Positions 1 through 9,270 of a stretch of 64,000 nt of DNA are shown here, piece by piece. Source of the stretch: Eubacteriales bacterium (lineage in GTDB: Bacteria > Bacillota > Clostridia > Acetivibrionales > JANLFN01); the NCBI GenBank assembly GCA_024655885.1, contig JANLFN010000001.1, positions 392,858 through 456,857 of the forward strand, written 5' to 3'. A program made the translations under genes and the position numbers. Within the stretch, counting starts at the first letter, position 1, and every line of letters begins with the position of its first letter. Under the pieces are notes generated by a model. The model searched no databases. It had not been told where the DNA came from and saw only the letters and a program-made list of their open reading frames with translations.

Positions 1-221
1 ATCCTTTTTATATGGGAAAGAGGAGGTGCTTCCTCCTTCAATTTCCGCTTGAAAACCTCAATGGAGTCTTTTTCTCCTTCTATGTCTATAATCACTCCGC
101 CGCTTTCATTTCTCACCCAGCCCCTTAATCCCTGGGATTTCGCCAGGTTGTAAACAAAAGGCCTGAACCCGACCCCCTGTACGATTCCGGTGATTTTTAT
201 TAAATACCTAACTGACTCCAT
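1..221 (-). CDS. hypF: HypF carbamoyltransferase, N-terminal part, runs off the window
   Basis: HypF makes the thiocarboxamide used to build the cyanide ligands of NiFe hydrogenases. Only about 73 N-terminal residues lie in the window. They form an acylphosphatase-like domain with the signature GIVQGVGFRPFVYNLA near residue 12, followed by the EAPPLSHI segment typical of HypF rather than of free acylphosphatases. The ATG at 219-221 overlaps the ribF stop codon region by 14 bases in another frame, and AAGGGAG lies about 12 bases upstream. Placement directly after ribF suggests co-transcription. A stand-alone acylphosphatase is the alternative; the sequence beyond the edge would decide. Confidence 0.75.
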   Translation of the reverse strand, partial: MESVRYLIKITGIVQGVGFRPFVYNLAKSQGLRGWVRNESGGVIIDIEGEKDSIEVFKRKLKEEAPPLSHIKR

Positions 222-1149
222 GGATACCCAAATACTCCCTTGTCTTTTCAGCGTCAAGCCTTATTTGCCTTACCAGCTCGTCCTTGCCTTTAAACTTCTT
301 TTCTCCGCGCAGCTTTAAAATGAAAAAGACTTCCATCCATTGGCCGTAAATATCCCCATCAAAGTCTAAAATGTGAGTTTCTATGCTGACCCTGTCCTGC
401 CCTTCAAAAGTGGGATTTTTTCCGATATTTGTGACACTGTTGTGCAAAACGCCGTTGATCAGGGTTTTTGTCACATAGACACCGTGGCCGGGCAGCGTAA
501 GATAGTCTTCCGGGTATATGTTTGCGGTTGGAAAGCCCAAGGTATTCCCCAGCTGTTTTCCTTTTTCCACCCTTCCGCTTAGGGAATAATGCCTTCCCAT
601 CAGATTGAAAACCCTGTCCATATCCCCTCTGGCCACACTCTGCCTTATCAGCGTGCTGCTGACAATGTCCTCTCCTATGATGATTTTGGGAATGATTATG
701 ACCCTGAAGCCATATTTTCTTCCAAACTCCTTCAAAAGGTCTACATCACCCTCGCCCCTGTAGCCGAACCTGTAATTAAAACCCGCAACGGCAAGCTTTA
801 CCTGAAGCCTGTCCACAAGAATGTTCTTAATGAAATCCTCCGGCTTGACCCTGGAATAGCTCTCATCAAACTCGTCGAAATAGAGGTAATCCAGGGCTGT
901 CTCGCCTAAAAGCTCCACTTTTTTATCGACGGAAGTTAAAATGGTGGTAAAAAGCTTTTTCCGGATGATGTTTTCGGGATGCTTGGTAAATGTATAAACC
1001 AGCGATTTAAGTCCGTTTAGCTTTGATTCCCTTATCAATACATTGATTAGAGCCATATGCCCGATATGGAGCCCGTCAAAGTTTCCCAGTCCTACTCCCA
1101 CAGCCCCTTCGGTTCCATCCAGTTCATCCGATTTATGTATAACTCTCAT
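208..1149 (-). CDS. ribF: Bifunctional riboflavin kinase / FAD synthetase
   Basis: RibF phosphorylates riboflavin to FMN and adenylates FMN to FAD in the cytosol. The N-terminal adenylyltransferase part carries the nucleotidyltransferase HxGH signature in GNFDGLHIGH (residues about 22-31), followed later by SSTLIRQ. The C-terminal riboflavin kinase half has GNTLGFPTANI and GVYVT. Length (313 residues) is normal. The frame opens at a GTG at 1158, but AAGGGTG sits six bases before the ATG at 1149, so that start is preferred. It is downstream of truB in the rimP-nusA-infB operon, a common Firmicutes arrangement. Confidence 0.95.
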   Translation of the reverse strand: MRVIHKSDELDGTEGAVGVGLGNFDGLHIGHMALINVLIRESKLNGLKSLVYTFTKHPENIIRKKLFTTILTSVDKKVELLGETALDYLYFDEFDESYSRVKPEDFIKNILVDRLQVKLAVAGFNYRFGYRGEGDVDLLKEFGRKYGFRVIIIPKIIIGEDIVSSTLIRQSVARGDMDRVFNLMGRHYSLSGRVEKGKQLGNTLGFPTANIYPEDYLTLPGHGVYVTKTLINGVLHNSVTNIGKNPTFEGQDRVSIETHILDFDGDIYGQWMEVFFILKLRGEKKFKGKDELVRQIRLDAEKTREYLGIHGVS

Positions 1150-1178
1150 AGACTTCACCCTTACATTAAATAATATAG

Positions 1179-2090
1179 TTAGATAAATAATTTTTTCGAT
1201 TTTAGCCGCATATGGTCCTCAACCTGTTTAATTTCTCCTAAAGCCAGGAATGTGCCCCTGCTGTCGTACACACGTACAGTTTCGCCCGCCGTGCAGTTCT
1301 TGGGGCATTTTACATACTGTCCGTTCAAAAATTTCCTTTCACTCTGTTGATCCAATTCTATTCTCCGGAGATTCTCAAAAACAGCTTCCGCATTGATCAG
1401 TTTCTCATTAAGCAATCCATTTTCCGCAAGGGACCGGATTTCATCCAGAGTGATTGCGTCTGATATATCGAATATGCCGGACTTCAGCCTCAAAAGGAAG
1501 GACATATGTCCTCCACAGCCCAGCTTCTCGCCGATATCGGCACATAAGGTCCTCACATACGTGCCTTTTGAGCAATGGACGTCAAACAACACCCTGTTTT
1601 TTCCACCGATGTCTTTATCAGGGTCTCTTCCCACATATAAAATATTTATGGAGTATATTTCAACCTCCCGGGGCTCCCGCTCAATGGTAATTCCGCTGCG
1701 CGCAAGCTCATACAGTTTTTTCCCGTTGACTTTTACGGCAGAATACATGGGAGGGACCTGCCTGTATTTTCCGGTAAAACTATTCACCGCCTCCCTTATG
1801 CTCTCCTCAGACGCCGTTACGGCAAAGGTTTGAATTGCTTTACCGGTAGAATCCTGGGTGTCGGTAACCGTCCCCAAGGTCAGTTCCGCCCTGTAAACCT
1901 TGTCCTTTTCCACCATAAACTCCATTGCCTTTGTGGCCTTTCCTATGCATATGGGCAAAACACCGGCAACTTCCGGGTCTAAGGTCCCAGTGTGGCCAAT
2001 TTTTCTAATTTTCAGTACCTTCCTTAAATACCCCACCACATCAAAGGATGTCATCCCGGGTGGCTTCAGTACATTCAAGATTCCATCCAT
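1179..2090 (-). CDS. truB: tRNA pseudouridine(55) synthase
   Basis: TruB converts U55 in the T-loop of tRNAs to pseudouridine. The catalytic motif GHTGTLDPEVAGVLP lies near residues 32-46 with the nucleophilic Asp in GTLDP. KPPGMTSFDVV at the N-terminus and a PUA-like C-terminal region with CTAGETVRVYD complete the family pattern. A TTG at 2096 is possible, but AAGGTG is about eight bases from the ATG at 2090, which is preferred. The gene follows nrnA by about 16 bases and precedes ribF by about 30, so all three are probably co-transcribed. Confidence 0.96.
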   Translation of the reverse strand: MDGILNVLKPPGMTSFDVVGYLRKVLKIRKIGHTGTLDPEVAGVLPICIGKATKAMEFMVEKDKVYRAELTLGTVTDTQDSTGKAIQTFAVTASEESIREAVNSFTGKYRQVPPMYSAVKVNGKKLYELARSGITIEREPREVEIYSINILYVGRDPDKDIGGKNRVLFDVHCSKGTYVRTLCADIGEKLGCGGHMSFLLRLKSGIFDISDAITLDEIRSLAENGLLNEKLINAEAVFENLRRIELDQQSERKFLNGQYVKCPKNCTAGETVRVYDSRGTFLALGEIKQVEDHMRLKSKKLFI

Positions 2091-2106
2091 ATCCAAGGCA
2101 CCTTTT

Positions 2107-3084
2107 TCAGCCCCTTATCACAGAATTTTTCAAAGCTTCCTTAATATCTTCCAGCAGTTTCTCTTTCAAATCCTCTATTTTCCCCGTCACTATACATCCG
2201 GCCGCCCGCTTGTGCCCTCCTCCCGAATACATTCCCGCAATTGCGGACACATCCACATAGTTTTTCGATCTCAGATTCACTTTAATCAGGTCAGTGCCTT
2301 TCATCCTCAGCATTGCCGCAACCTCGACGCTGTAAATATTTCTCCCCAGGTTGACAATTCCATCGCAGTCTTCTTCCTTTGCCCCAGCCTTCCGGACCAT
2401 CTCGTCCGTTAATGTTATGAAAGCAATCTTGTTATTCTCAAAAAGTTCCATGGAGTTGATAGCCATCCCCATGAGCTTCACTTTTTGCAGGGAAACGGAC
2501 TCAAATATTTTTTGGTTTATGTCGCTTACATTGACTCCGTTATTGACCAGATCCCCGGCAATTTGATGGGTAACAGCCGTCGTATTGCCATACCTGAAAC
2601 CGCCTGTATCCGTTGCAACAGCCACATACAGGCAGGTGGCAATATCCGCGTCCAGGCTGACGCCCAGCATTTTAATCAGCTGGTATACAATTTCCCCCAC
2701 GGCAGAGGCCCTGGTTTGCACATGGTTGTAAAAGGCAAACTCGGTATTGGTGTTATGGTGGTCCAGATTCACTGTGATCAGCGCCTCGCGGAATATGCGG
2801 GACCTCTCCCCCAGTCTTTCCATGTCGCCCGTATCAAGGGCTATAACCAAGTCAAATTCTTTTGCTCTCCCCGAGTAGACCTCCGCATGCTGTTTTCCCG
2901 GTAAAAAGCTGTAAATAAAGGGTATTTCCTCTTCCAGATAAACAGCGGCATCCTTATTGAGCTTTTTAAGTGCCAGCAAAAGTGCCAGGCTTGACCCCAG
3001 GGCATCGCCGTCCGCCGAAACGTGCGGCAAAATGGCAATGCTTTTTGCCCCTTTTATTTTGGAAATAATATGGTTAAGTACCAT
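2107..3084 (-). CDS. nrnA: DHH-family nanoRNase / pAp phosphatase (NrnA-like)
   Basis: NrnA-type proteins degrade 2-5 nucleotide RNAs and dephosphorylate 3'-phosphoadenosine 5'-phosphate. The DHH phosphoesterase metal ligands are visible as HVSADGDALGS (His21, Asp25, Asp27), a second Asp cluster in ALDTGD, and NLDHHNTN with the DHH triad. The C-terminal DHHA1 domain has GGGHKRAAG. At 325 residues the length matches the family. The gene sits between rbfA and truB, a position conserved in many Firmicutes and consistent with a role in RNA turnover coupled to translation. Confidence 0.93.
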   Translation of the reverse strand: MVLNHIISKIKGAKSIAILPHVSADGDALGSSLALLLALKKLNKDAAVYLEEEIPFIYSFLPGKQHAEVYSGRAKEFDLVIALDTGDMERLGERSRIFREALITVNLDHHNTNTEFAFYNHVQTRASAVGEIVYQLIKMLGVSLDADIATCLYVAVATDTGGFRYGNTTAVTHQIAGDLVNNGVNVSDINQKIFESVSLQKVKLMGMAINSMELFENNKIAFITLTDEMVRKAGAKEEDCDGIVNLGRNIYSVEVAAMLRMKGTDLIKVNLRSKNYVDVSAIAGMYSGGGHKRAAGCIVTGKIEDLKEKLLEDIKEALKNSVIRG

Positions 3085-3113
3085 AAAAAGCTCACTCTCC
3101 CCATTCTGTCCGG

Positions 3114-3461
3114 CTATTTTTGCTTTACGGTTTCATCGATAAGTTTTGACAGGTACACCCCATGCTCTATGGAATTGTCAAGTTCAAAGTGAATTTCAGG
3201 TGTATACCTCAGCTGAATTCTGCGCCCTATTTCCCTTCTAATAAACCCTGCCGCACTTTTCAAGCCTTCAATGGCATTTCTTTTTTCTTCGTCGGTACCC
3301 ATTACACTGGTGTAAACCTTGGCATATCTTAAATCCTTGGTAACATTCACGTCAACAATGCTTATTAGCTTAGGCAGTCTGGGGTCTTTCAGTTCATTTT
3401 GAATAATATTGCTTATTTCCTTTTTCATCTCTTCGGATATCCTGCTCGTTCTTTCCATCAT
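3114..3461 (-). CDS. rbfA: 30S ribosome-binding factor A
   Basis: RbfA is a single KH-domain protein that binds the 30S subunit during late 16S rRNA processing. The 115-residue protein shows the family opening RTSRISEEMKKEISNIIQ, then DPRLPKLISIVDVNVTKDLRYAKVYTS-type sequence and the C-terminal RYTPEIHFELDNSIEHG segment. AGGAGT lies about eight bases upstream of the ATG. It follows infB across a 108-base gap that contains a folded inverted-repeat element, and precedes nrnA by about 30 bases. Confidence 0.95.
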   Translation of the reverse strand: MMERTSRISEEMKKEISNIIQNELKDPRLPKLISIVDVNVTKDLRYAKVYTSVMGTDEEKRNAIEGLKSAAGFIRREIGRRIQLRYTPEIHFELDNSIEHGVYLSKLIDETVKQK

Positions 3462-3485
3462 CCGGCAACACTCCTTACATATAGT

Positions 3486-3558
3486 TGAGAGTTAAAATTT
3501 AAGAATTAAGGGTTAAAAGCAATCCATTTAACCCCCCGACCTCAGCTTTCAACTCTCA
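3486..3558 (-). repeat. Nested inverted repeats between infB and rbfA
   Basis: TGAGAGTT (3486-3493) pairs with AACTCTCA (3551-3558), and inside it GGGTTAAA (3510-3517) pairs with TTTAACCC (3527-3534). The transcript of the operon would fold into an outer and an inner 8-base-pair stem. The left side also contains AT-rich near-repeats of the form GTTAAAA/GGTTAAAA. It may be a processing site, an attenuator or a decayed repetitive element. No T-rich tail follows, so it is not an obvious terminator. Confidence 0.6.
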
Positions 3559-3569
3559 CACCAAACTGT

Positions 3570-6500
3570 TTATCTTACTATTTCCTCCATTACATAGGAC
3601 TCAATCACATCCCCTTCTTTAATGTCGTTAAACTTCTCTACCGACAATCCACACTCATATCCCTGCACAACTTCCTTAGCATCATCCTTAAACCTCTTTA
3701 AAGACGCAAGCTTGCCTTCATGGATGACAATTCCGTTTCTGACAACCCTGATGTCCGAGTTCCTGGATATTTTGCCGTCTATTACATAGCCGCCTCCGAT
3801 GGTACCTACGCCGGAAACCTTAAATATTTGCCGTACTTCGGTGTGTCCCTGCACAACTTCTTTAAACGTAGGCTCCAGCATCCCCTTCATAGCTGCCTTG
3901 ATGTCTTCAATGGCATTATAAATTACTCTGTACAGCCTTATATCGACTCCGGCACTTTTTGCCGCCTCCATCACATTGGTTGTGGGTCTTACATTAAAGC
4001 CTATAATAATGGCATTTGAAACTTCCGCCAGCGTAACGTCGGATTCTGTAACAGCTCCAACACCGTCATGGATTATTTTAATCCTGACTTCTTCATTGCT
4101 TAATTTTTCAAGGGACTGTTTAACCGCCTCCACAGAACCCTGAACATCCGCTTTAACAATAATATTAAGGTCTTTTACCTTTCCTTCCTTAATCTGGTTA
4201 AACAAATCGTCCAGTGAAACCTTTGCCGTGGCCTTAAGGTTCTGTTCCTTTTGCTTCTGCTTGCGCTTTTCCGCCAGATGCTTTGCAACCTTCTCATCTT
4301 CTATGGCATAAAATATTTCTCCCGCCTCGGGCACTTCAGGCAATCCCAGTATTTCCACGGGGGTAGACGGTCCCGCCTTCTTTATCTTATGCCCCTTGTC
4401 GTCCGTCATGGCCCTGATTCTACCCACAGTGGTTCCGGTAACTATTGAATCTCCCGTATTGAGAGTGCCCCTCTGGACAAGTATGGTGGCGAGAGGGCCT
4501 CTGTCCTTGTCCAGCTTTGCCTCAATCACCGTGCCTTTCGCCTGCCTGTTGGGGTTGGCCTTCAGTTCCAAAATATCTGCCGTGAGCAGAACCATTTCCA
4601 ATAAATGGTCAATATTTTCATGCTTCTTTGCAGATATGGGAACGCATATGACATCTCCGCCCCATTCTTCAGGAACAAGCCCGTATTCCGTCAATTCCTG
4701 CTTGACCCTTTCAGGGTTTGCGCCGGGTTTGTCAATCTTGTTGATGGCGACGATAATGGATACATTGGCTGCCTTTGCATGGTTGATCGCCTCTACGGTC
4801 TGGGGCATAACACCGTCATCCGCCGCCACAACAAGGATGGCTATATCGGTAACCTGGGCTCCCCTGGCCCTCATGGCGGTAAATGCCTCATGGCCCGGGG
4901 TATCCAGAAATGTAATATTCCTGTTGTTGATTTTAACCATATAGGCCCCTATATGCTGCGTAATTCCTCCCGCCTCACTGTCTATCACATGCGTTTTCCT
5001 TATGGCGTCCAAGAGGGATGTCTTTCCGTGGTCAACGTGCCCCATGACAACAACAACCGGCGGTCTCGGTTCAAGCTCTTCTTCCTTGTCTTCCGAATCA
5101 TCAAACAATATATCCTCTTCATTTACAACAACTTCTTTTTCAGCTTTAACCCCGAACTCCTCCGCCACAATGGCGGAAGTCTCAAAATCCAGTTCATGGT
5201 TTAACGTAGCCATTACCCCCAGCCCCATCAGTTTTTTGATTACCTCGGTTGCCGTCTTTTTTAACGCCTCCGCGAGTTCTTTTACACTAATGGTTTCAGG
5301 GATGGTTATGGATGTTAAAACGGCTCTTTGCGGTATATGCTTTGCGGAATGCTCCGCTTTTGTATCTTTCTTGGGCTTAACCGCCTTCCTGGTTCTCTTG
5401 GCGCCATCGTCATCGTAGAACTCATCCAGTATATAATCTTCGGACAGTGCTTCGGTAATCCCCTTTTTCACTCCTACAAGAAGCTTCTGGGGCTTGAACT
5501 TTTTACCTTTTTCTGCAGGCTGTGCTTTCACCACATCCTTTTTCTGTTCACGTTTTACGTCTTTATCCACATCTTTATTCTGGAATTCACGCCTCACTTC
5601 AGTCCTTTGCGAGTTTAAGGCTTCCTTTTGTGCCTCCGAAAGCTCAGGCTTAGGAATTTCCAGAGACTTTCCTCCAGATCTGAATCCTTCCTTCGATCTG
5701 TCTCCTGCAGGCCTTTGCCCCTGCCTGTTAGCAAAACTCCCGCTGTTTGTCCGCTCACCCGGGCCTCTGCTTCCGCCCTGGTTACGGTCGTTTGTCCCCC
5801 TATTACTGCCCTGGGCTTGTTCATTGGCAACAGGTCTCCCCGCCTGTCTCTGCTCATTGGGACCTTTAAATCCACCGGCGGCTTTTTGTTCATGCTCGGT
5901 TTTCCTGCCGCTTTCCATTCCCTGTTCATGCCTGATCCCCGTATGCTGCTTGAAGGAAGGTCTGTTTTTCATTTGCTCTGCAGGATTACTAGGCTTATTA
6001 ACAATGTTGGCCTCCATTTTCGGCACACCTTTGTCCTCAACTTTTTCGGTTGCCATTTTGGGCGTTTGAGTGTCCCCCGGACGTGCAGCCTGCCTGGTCT
6101 GCACTGTAGAATCAACTGCAGTGCCGTTCTTTAAATTTTGTTTGTCGTCGTGTTTAAATTCCGTCTTGGTCTCATGCCTTATTTTCTGTTTTACTTCATT
6201 GTGGGAAATATTCTCTTTCTTTTGCGTATCCGCATTCACAGATCCGTGCTTAGTCTCAACCTTAGCCGATTCTTTCACAGGTTCGTTTTTAGGCTCCTGC
6301 TTCACAGTCCCGTGAGCGTCTCTTCTGTAATCATTCCTGTCATCCCTGACATAGCCGAACCGCAATCCTGCATTGGCTTCGGCTACCTTGACCAAATCGT
6401 GCCTCTGGTTGTTCCTGAGATTACCCCTTTCCCCCCTCGCCTCATTGTTGGGGGAATCAGACCTTACAGCTGTATTTACACCGTTGGACTCGTTTTTTGT

Positions 6501-6803
6501 ATCAATAACAATCTCTGTGGTTCTGATTATCCTAGGTGAATGCTTGACATCCTTTGCCCCTTCCTTTTTCTGCTCTGCTTTAGGCTGCATGGAAACAGCC
6601 GGTTTCTTTTCTTCCTGCTCAGGTTTCTGGCTGTCATCGTGTCTGATAATTCCTATATGATTATATAAAGCATTTAACTCATCCTCATTTAAAAGGCTCA
6701 TGTGATTTTTTACAACAATATTAATCTCAGCTAGCTTTTCCATCAGTCTTTTACTTGTTGTGTTCAGTTCCTTTGCCAGTTCATAAATTCTATACTTTTC
6801 CAT
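3570..6803 (-). CDS. infB: Translation initiation factor IF-2
   Basis: IF-2 is the GTPase that places initiator fMet-tRNA on the 30S subunit and promotes subunit joining. The N-terminal IF2_N domain ([19 protein letters not shown]) covers about residues 1-55. A long charged, low-complexity K/E/Q/R/G-rich linker follows to about residue 480, then a second IF2_N segment. The G domain near 585 has [30 protein letters not shown] and SAKK, followed by domains II, III and C1/C2. At about 1077 residues it is long because of the linker. GGGGTGAG lies five bases before the ATG at 6803; a GTG at 6812 is less likely. Its 5' end overlaps ylxQ. Confidence 0.97.
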   Translation of the reverse strand: MEKYRIYELAKELNTTSKRLMEKLAEINIVVKNHMSLLNEDELNALYNHIGIIRHDDSQKPEQEEKKPAVSMQPKAEQKKEGAKDVKHSPRIIRTTEIVIDTKNESNGVNTAVRSDSPNNEARGERGNLRNNQRHDLVKVAEANAGLRFGYVRDDRNDYRRDAHGTVKQEPKNEPVKESAKVETKHGSVNADTQKKENISHNEVKQKIRHETKTEFKHDDKQNLKNGTAVDSTVQTRQAARPGDTQTPKMATEKVEDKGVPKMEANIVNKPSNPAEQMKNRPSFKQHTGIRHEQGMESGRKTEHEQKAAGGFKGPNEQRQAGRPVANEQAQGSNRGTNDRNQGGSRGPGERTNSGSFANRQGQRPAGDRSKEGFRSGGKSLEIPKPELSEAQKEALNSQRTEVRREFQNKDVDKDVKREQKKDVVKAQPAEKGKKFKPQKLLVGVKKGITEALSEDYILDEFYDDDGAKRTRKAVKPKKDTKAEHSAKHIPQRAVLTSITIPETISVKELAEALKKTATEVIKKLMGLGVMATLNHELDFETSAIVAEEFGVKAEKEVVVNEEDILFDDSEDKEEELEPRPPVVVVMGHVDHGKTSLLDAIRKTHVIDSEAGGITQHIGAYMVKINNRNITFLDTPGHEAFTAMRARGAQVTDIAILVVAADDGVMPQTVEAINHAKAANVSIIVAINKIDKPGANPERVKQELTEYGLVPEEWGGDVICVPISAKKHENIDHLLEMVLLTADILELKANPNRQAKGTVIEAKLDKDRGPLATILVQRGTLNTGDSIVTGTTVGRIRAMTDDKGHKIKKAGPSTPVEILGLPEVPEAGEIFYAIEDEKVAKHLAEKRKQKQKEQNLKATAKVSLDDLFNQIKEGKVKDLNIIVKADVQGSVEAVKQSLEKLSNEEVRIKIIHDGVGAVTESDVTLAEVSNAIIIGFNVRPTTNVMEAAKSAGVDIRLYRVIYNAIEDIKAAMKGMLEPTFKEVVQGHTEVRQIFKVSGVGTIGGGYVIDGKISRNSDIRVVRNGIVIHEGKLASLKRFKDDAKEVVQGYECGLSVEKFNDIKEGDVIESYVMEEIVR

Positions 6804-7131
6804 AATACTCACCCCCGAATTCTGAAGATTTATTATCGATCATTTCCATCATTTTCTTTGCAAACCCTTTTTCGACGATGGCAGCTACCGAACGCACATC
6901 TTTTCCCATAGATCTGCCCATGTCCTCTTTATTGCCAAATACCCTTATTTCTAAATTTCTAAAACTGCACATATCCTCAAATTTCTTTTTCGTATTCAGC
7001 GAAGCATCTTCAGCTACAATAACCAATTCCACCTTTCCGGCCTTCACGGCCCTCTCACATGTCTCCTCGCCTGAAATCGCCTTTCCGGCTTTCATGGCCA
7101 ATCCGAGGAAAGAATATATCCTATTGGTCAT
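6790..7131 (-). CDS. ylxQ: L7Ae-like RNA-binding protein YlxQ
   Basis: This 113-residue protein belongs to the L7Ae/L30e/S12e family of kink-turn RNA binders. It has the family opening [16 protein letters not shown] and a central [11 protein letters not shown] segment. YlxQ proteins are usually encoded between ylxR and infB, as here. The gene overlaps ylxR by 11 bases and the infB start by about 14, indicating tight translational coupling. The exact RNA target in Clostridia is not settled, so ribosomal association is inferred from family and operon. Confidence 0.88.
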   Translation of the reverse strand: MTNRIYSFLGLAMKAGKAISGEETCERAVKAGKVELVIVAEDASLNTKKKFEDMCSFRNLEIRVFGNKEDMGRSMGKDVRSVAAIVEKGFAKKMMEMIDNKSSEFGGEYYGKV

Positions 7132-7396
7132 TCTCTCCCTCCAACTGTTGCTTCAAAATATCATATATTTCTTCACTGATGGATGTTTCAAACGCTTTCT
7201 CCAATTTTTTACCCTTTCTCGCTTTGTCCATACAAAGAACACTTTTGCAGATATATGCACCTCTGCCAGGCTTTTTACCGGTAAAATCCACACTCACCAT
7301 ACCTTCATTATTTCTTACAATTCTTGTCAATTCCTTTTTTGGCTTCATCTCCTGGCACCCAACGCACATTCGCATAGGGATCTTTTTTTGTTTCAT
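7121..7396 (-). CDS. ylxR: YlxR family (DUF448) RNA-binding protein
   Basis: YlxR is a small basic protein of the DUF448 fold encoded beside nusA in most Firmicutes. The 91 residues include the conserved motif MRMCVGCQEMKPKKELTRIV, then GRGAYIC and a Lys-rich helix. Studies of the B. subtilis protein link it to RNase P or to transcriptional control, so its function is known only in outline. It lies 73 bases after nusA and overlaps ylxQ. Confidence 0.92.
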   Translation of the reverse strand: MKQKKIPMRMCVGCQEMKPKKELTRIVRNNEGMVSVDFTGKKPGRGAYICKSVLCMDKARKGKKLEKAFETSISEEIYDILKQQLEGENDQ

Positions 7397-7469
7397 CTAA
7401 AGCCACCAGCCCTTATTGTTTAAATCAGTCTTCCAGTCCGCCGTAAGCAGCCATTTTACAACTCAGCCC

Positions 7470-8591
7470 TTAACTCTCGGCATCTTCACCTTCATCTTTG
7501 TTTTCATCCTCATACCGGAAATTTTCATCGTAATTCAGCAGCTGCTGCTCGATAGTCGCTCTTAGCTGGGATTCACTCTTTATATCGATTTTCCATCCGG
7601 TAAGTTTTGCAGCCAGTCTTGCATTCTGACCTTCCTTTCCGATGGCCAGAGACAATTGAAAATCCGGTACCGTTACCTTGGCGGATTTTGATTCTTCATT
7701 TATGTCCACCCTTATAACTTTTGCCGGACTCAGGCTGCTGGAAATAAACTCTTCGGGATTACTGCTCCATTTTATTATATCGATTTTTTCACCTTTAAGT
7801 TCATCTACGATTGCCTGTACCCTTGTGCCTTTCTGGCCTACACAGGCCCCCACCGGATCCACATTGTCATCCTTTGAAAAAACGGCTATTTTCGTCCGGG
7901 ATCCGGGTTCTCTCGCAATACTTTTAATTTCCACGATGCCTTCATGAATTTCCGGCACCTCCAGTTCGAACAGTCTTTTGACCAAACCGGGGTGAGTCCT
8001 TGACACCATGATCTGAGGCCCTTTAGTGGTCTTTTTTACTTCAATGATGTAGGTTTTAATCCTGTCGTTAAATCGGTATTCCTCTCCCGGAGTTTGTTCG
8101 GTAGGAGCAAGTACCGCCTCTGTTTTACCCAGGTCAATAATTACGTTTTTTCTTTCAGATCTCTGAATAATGCCTGTAACAATATCGCTTTCCTTATTCA
8201 TAAACTCATCAAAAATAATCCCCCGTTCAGCTTCGCGGATTCTCTGAACAACCACTTGCTTGGCTGTCTGGGCGGCTATTCTTCCGAATTTTTTAGGAGT
8301 TACTTCTATTTCTGCCATGTCATCCTCTTCGTACCGGCTGTCAATCTTTTTGGCTTCTTCCAGGGATATATCCAGAAACTCATTCTCCGGATTGGCCGTA
8401 ACCTTTTTGAGAGCAAATACCTTCACATCGCCGGACACCCTGTCAATTATAATTTTAACATTCTGTGAGGTGCCGAAATTCCTCTTATAAGCGGAAATAA
8501 GAGCCGCTTCAATTGCCTCTATTAAAACTTCCTTATTTATCCCCTTCTCCTTTTGCAGCTGTTCCAATGCGTGTATTAATTCTGCGCTCAT
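7470..8591 (-). CDS. nusA: Transcription termination/antitermination factor NusA
   Basis: NusA binds RNA polymerase and nascent RNA to modulate pausing, termination and antitermination. The N-terminal polymerase-binding domain covers residues 1 to about 125. The S1 domain begins near 135 (DIVTGIIQRSERKNVIIDLG), and two KH domains follow, with VGACVGQKGTRVQAIV and LAIGKEGQNARLAAKLTGW. The protein ends in an acidic tail. At 373 residues it is the short Firmicutes form without the C-terminal repeats of E. coli. It follows rimP by 23 bases. Confidence 0.97.
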   Translation of the reverse strand: MSAELIHALEQLQKEKGINKEVLIEAIEAALISAYKRNFGTSQNVKIIIDRVSGDVKVFALKKVTANPENEFLDISLEEAKKIDSRYEEDDMAEIEVTPKKFGRIAAQTAKQVVVQRIREAERGIIFDEFMNKESDIVTGIIQRSERKNVIIDLGKTEAVLAPTEQTPGEEYRFNDRIKTYIIEVKKTTKGPQIMVSRTHPGLVKRLFELEVPEIHEGIVEIKSIAREPGSRTKIAVFSKDDNVDPVGACVGQKGTRVQAIVDELKGEKIDIIKWSSNPEEFISSSLSPAKVIRVDINEESKSAKVTVPDFQLSLAIGKEGQNARLAAKLTGWKIDIKSESQLRATIEQQLLNYDENFRYEDENKDEGEDAES

Positions 8592-8614
8592 TTTTTGTCA
8601 TAACCTCCTGACTA

Positions 8615-9079
8615 TTAAAATTTTATGGCCCTCCTTACGGTTGCCGCCTTATTTTTGTCTATTGAAAAAATTTCCCCCGTATTTAACCGTATATTTATCT
8701 TATTTTCCGTTAAACCGAGCAGTTCTCCCTCAAACACTTTTTTCCCGTCTATAGGCTGAAAAAGCCTTATTTCTATAAGCTCTCCCCTGAACTTTTCAAA
8801 GTCCTTTTCTTTTTTGAGAGGCCTATCCAGTCCCGGTGAGGATACCTCTAAAAAATAGCTCTGCTCTATGGGGTCTACCTTGTCCAGCTCTTCACTCACA
8901 GCCTCGCTTACTGCCTGGCAGTCATCTATACTGACTCCCCCAGGCTTGTCGATATAAATGCGCAGGTACCAGTTGGCACCCTCTTTGATGAATTCCACCT
9001 CTACCAGTTCCAATGAATTTTTTTCAATGATGGGTAAGGCTATCTCTGTAACTATATCTTCAACTTTTTTTCCCGTCAT
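8615..9079 (-). CDS. rimP: Ribosome maturation factor RimP
   Basis: RimP assists maturation of the 30S subunit. The 154-residue protein shows the two-domain pattern: an N-terminal part with VEFIKEGANWYLRIYIDKPGG and the SIDDCQAVSEAVSEELD stretch, then YFLEVSSPGLDRPLKKEKDF and a small SH3-like C-terminal domain. It is the first gene of the nusA-infB operon, behind a consensus-like promoter at 9182-9210 and a leader hairpin at 9124-9148. Confidence 0.95.
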   Translation of the reverse strand: MTGKKVEDIVTEIALPIIEKNSLELVEVEFIKEGANWYLRIYIDKPGGVSIDDCQAVSEAVSEELDKVDPIEQSYFLEVSSPGLDRPLKKEKDFEKFRGELIEIRLFQPIDGKKVFEGELLGLTENKINIRLNTGEIFSIDKNKAATVRRAIKF

Positions 9080-9123
9080 CCCAAACCTCCGTCCAATAAA
9101 GCCAAAGTTGGTAAAATAATGCG

Positions 9124-9148
9124 AAAGAGTGGGATTAGCCCACTCTTT
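9124..9148 (-). terminator. Hairpin in the rimP leader (attenuator or terminator)
   Basis: A perfect 10-base-pair stem (AAAGAGTGGG with CCCACTCTTT) closes a five-base loop, and the minus-strand transcript continues CGCATTATTTTA, moderately U-rich. It lies between the promoter at 9182-9210 and rimP, so it falls inside the operon leader. It could also end transcripts of the upstream radical SAM gene. Confidence 0.65.
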
Positions 9149-9181
9149 TCCGTTAAATACTATTTGCTTTAGCCAAGTAGT

Positions 9182-9210
9182 ATTATATCACTATTATTTG
9201 TACATATCAA
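9182..9210 (-). promoter_or_regulatory. Sigma-A promoter of the rimP-nusA-infB operon
   Basis: On the minus strand TTGATA (9210-9205), a 17-base spacer and TATAAT (9187-9182) form a near-consensus sigma-A promoter. Transcription would start near 9175, giving a leader of about 95 bases before rimP. Confidence 0.75.
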
Positions 9211-9270
9211 CAATTTATTAGTATTTTCTATAATTTTTATGTAAAATGCTTTTTTACGCAAATTTGTCAC

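Noticed and set aside
5494..6315. Several Cys/Leu-rich frames antisense to infB
   Set aside because: They mirror the repetitive charged linker of IF-2 and have no binding sites or family motifs.
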